Source of the DNA: Kribbella sp. NBC_01245
Lineage (GTDB): Bacteria; Actinomycetota; Actinomycetes; Propionibacteriales; Kribbellaceae
Reading direction: 5' to 3'
DNA length: 64,000 bases
Assembly (NCBI RefSeq): GCF_036226525.1
Contig: NZ_CP108487.1
Span: forward strand, 3,410,001 to 3,474,000
Shown here: positions 63,024 to 64,000 of the stretch, piece after piece
Numbering within the stretch: position 1 is the first letter of the stretch
How the letters are laid out: each line of letters opens with the position of its first letter
Program-made: the position numbers and the translations under genes
Notes under the pieces: model-generated
Told to the model about the DNA's origin: nothing
The model's database searches: none
What the model saw: the letters and a program-made list of their open reading frames with translations, nothing else

Positions 63024-64000
63024 GTGGACCAGCTCACCCTCGGCGTCATGGCTCGTTCTCGCAAGGAGAACGAACACCGGCTGCCGATTCACCCGATGCA
63101 CTTCGACCGGATCGAGGCCGATCTCCGGTCCCGCATCTTCCTGGAACGTGGTTATGGCGAGCGTTTCGGCCTTTCCGACGAGCAGCTCGCCGAGTCCGTC
63201 GGTGGGGTGCGCAGCCGTGAGCAGTTGATCGCCGACTGCGACGTCGTGCTGCTGCCGAAACCGCAGACCGAGGACCTCGCCGAATTGCGTACGGGTCAGG
63301 TGCTCTGGGGCTGGCCGCATTGCGTCCAGGACGACAAGCTCACCCAGCAAGCGATCGACCGCAAGCTGACGCTGATCGCGTTCGAGGCGATGAACCACTG
63401 GACCGCCGACGGCCGGTTCAACCTGCACGTCTTCCACAAGAACAACGAGCTCGCCGGCTACTGCTCGGTGCTGCACGCGCTGGAGACCATCGGCTCGACC
63501 GGGGTGTACGGACGACGCCTGCGCGCGGTGGTGATCGGCTTCGGCGCGACCGCCCGTGGCGCGGTGACGGCGCTGACCGCACACGGCATCCACGACGTCG
63601 ACGTACTGACCGCCCGTGGGGTGACCGCGGTGAGTTCGCCGATCCACTCGGCGCGGATGGTGCAGTTCGACCACGACGACGAGACCGACGACATCCTCGA
63701 CCCGCGCCGCAGTCACGCGATGACCGATGACGGCCGCGTGCCGCTCGCGGGGTTCCTGGCGGAGCACGACATCATCGTGAACTGCGTGCTCCAGGATCCG
63801 GATGCGCCGCTGACCTTCCTGATCGAGGAAGACCTCGGCCTGCTCGCACCGGGCACGCTGATCGTCGACGTCTCGTGCGATGACGGGATGGGCTTCAGCT
63901 GGGCCAAACCGACCTCGTTCAACGACCCGACCTTCATCGTGGGCGACAACGTCACCTACTACGGCGTCGACCACACCCCGTCCTACCTGTGGAACTCGGC
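63024..64000 (+). CDS. alanine dehydrogenase-like / N5-(carboxyethyl)ornithine synthase-like enzyme, 3' end cut by window edge
   Basis: The open frame from GTG 63024 (AAGGGGCC upstream) runs off the window after 325 codons. It starts DQLTLGVMARSRKENEHRLP, continues IHPMHFDRIEADL and shows VLWGWPHCVQD, KNNELAGYCSVLHAL, the Rossmann region RAVVIGFGATARGAVTALTA and VDVSCDDGMGFSWAKPTSF. This is the alanine dehydrogenase/saccharopine dehydrogenase superfamily; closely similar actinobacterial proteins are usually labelled N5-(carboxyethyl)ornithine synthase. NAD(P)H-dependent reductive condensation of an amino acid with pyruvate is the expected reaction. Preceded by the palindrome cluster. Confidence 0.85.
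   Translation, partial: MDQLTLGVMARSRKENEHRLPIHPMHFDRIEADLRSRIFLERGYGERFGLSDEQLAESVGGVRSREQLIADCDVVLLPKPQTEDLAELRTGQVLWGWPHCVQDDKLTQQAIDRKLTLIAFEAMNHWTADGRFNLHVFHKNNELAGYCSVLHALETIGSTGVYGRRLRAVVIGFGATARGAVTALTAHGIHDVDVLTARGVTAVSSPIHSARMVQFDHDDETDDILDPRRSHAMTDDGRVPLAGFLAEHDIIVNCVLQDPDAPLTFLIEEDLGLLAPGTLIVDVSCDDGMGFSWAKPTSFNDPTFIVGDNVTYYGVDHTPSYLWNS

Overview
The window is high-GC actinobacterial DNA. Evidence includes GTG starts, leaderless-type promoters, G+C-rich hairpin terminators, a stand-alone short SSB, paired dynamin-like GTPases and a GH3 enzyme with a LacI-type operator. The gene mix resembles Kribbella or another Propionibacteriales member; that placement is inference, because no rRNA or marker gene is present.

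Left chromosomal part (1-17212): a fatty-acid or CoA-ester degradation operon (acyl-CoA dehydrogenase, thiolase, SDR) runs leftwards, divergent from a TetR regulator with a palindromic operator. Then come a YceI/MarR divergent pair, ettA, an SSB gene, a large multi-pass membrane protein, two overlapping dynamin-like GTPase genes (one with a roughly 700-residue Ala/Lys/Asp/Glu-rich tail) and a PrsW-type protease.

Integrated element (17243-43985): tRNA-Arg(TCT) at 17213-17286 supplies one 45-bp end, and an exact copy of its 3' part sits at 43941-43985. A tyrosine integrase with an extra C-terminal GntR-type domain lies just inside the tRNA end. Paired TTGGGAAC repeats with 12-bp period lie inside both ends. 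The cargo is a mosaic. (i) Small hypothetical genes. (ii) A MazG-like protein, a phosphoribosyltransferase-fold protein and two translationally coupled Fe(II)/2-oxoglutarate oxygenases. (iii) An M48 peptidase and a signal-less metzincin with a Gly/Ala-rich N-terminus. (iv) A block holding an extra mraY, an aldo/keto reductase and broken uppS and DNA-ligase remnants. (v) A two-gene unit: a 1671-residue caspase-like/P-loop NTPase/TPR protein with 13 near-identical 45-residue repeats, coupled by a 4-bp overlap to an LCAT-like alpha/beta hydrolase. The last unit looks like a conflict or abortive-infection system and is the best candidate for an undescribed system. Decayed integrase and replication-gene remnants show that several elements have used this locus.

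Right chromosomal part (43986-64000): a MarR/FMN-reductase/ABM-like cluster, a secreted GH3 beta-glycosidase, a RibD/DHFR-like reductase, two IS5-family remnants sharing a 56-bp inverted repeat around a membrane-protein gene, an esterase, a solute-binding-like protein, a secreted RTX-like protein, a LuxR-type ATPase regulator, a quinone oxidoreductase, a secreted subtilisin, an MFS transporter, a VOC protein and the start of an alanine-dehydrogenase-like gene. The last two genes are divergent, and between them lies an unusual run of nested palindromes (62699-62993) that no gene explains.

All calls come from reading the sequence; no database search was run. Start codons were chosen from ribosome-binding sites, overlaps and family N-termini.
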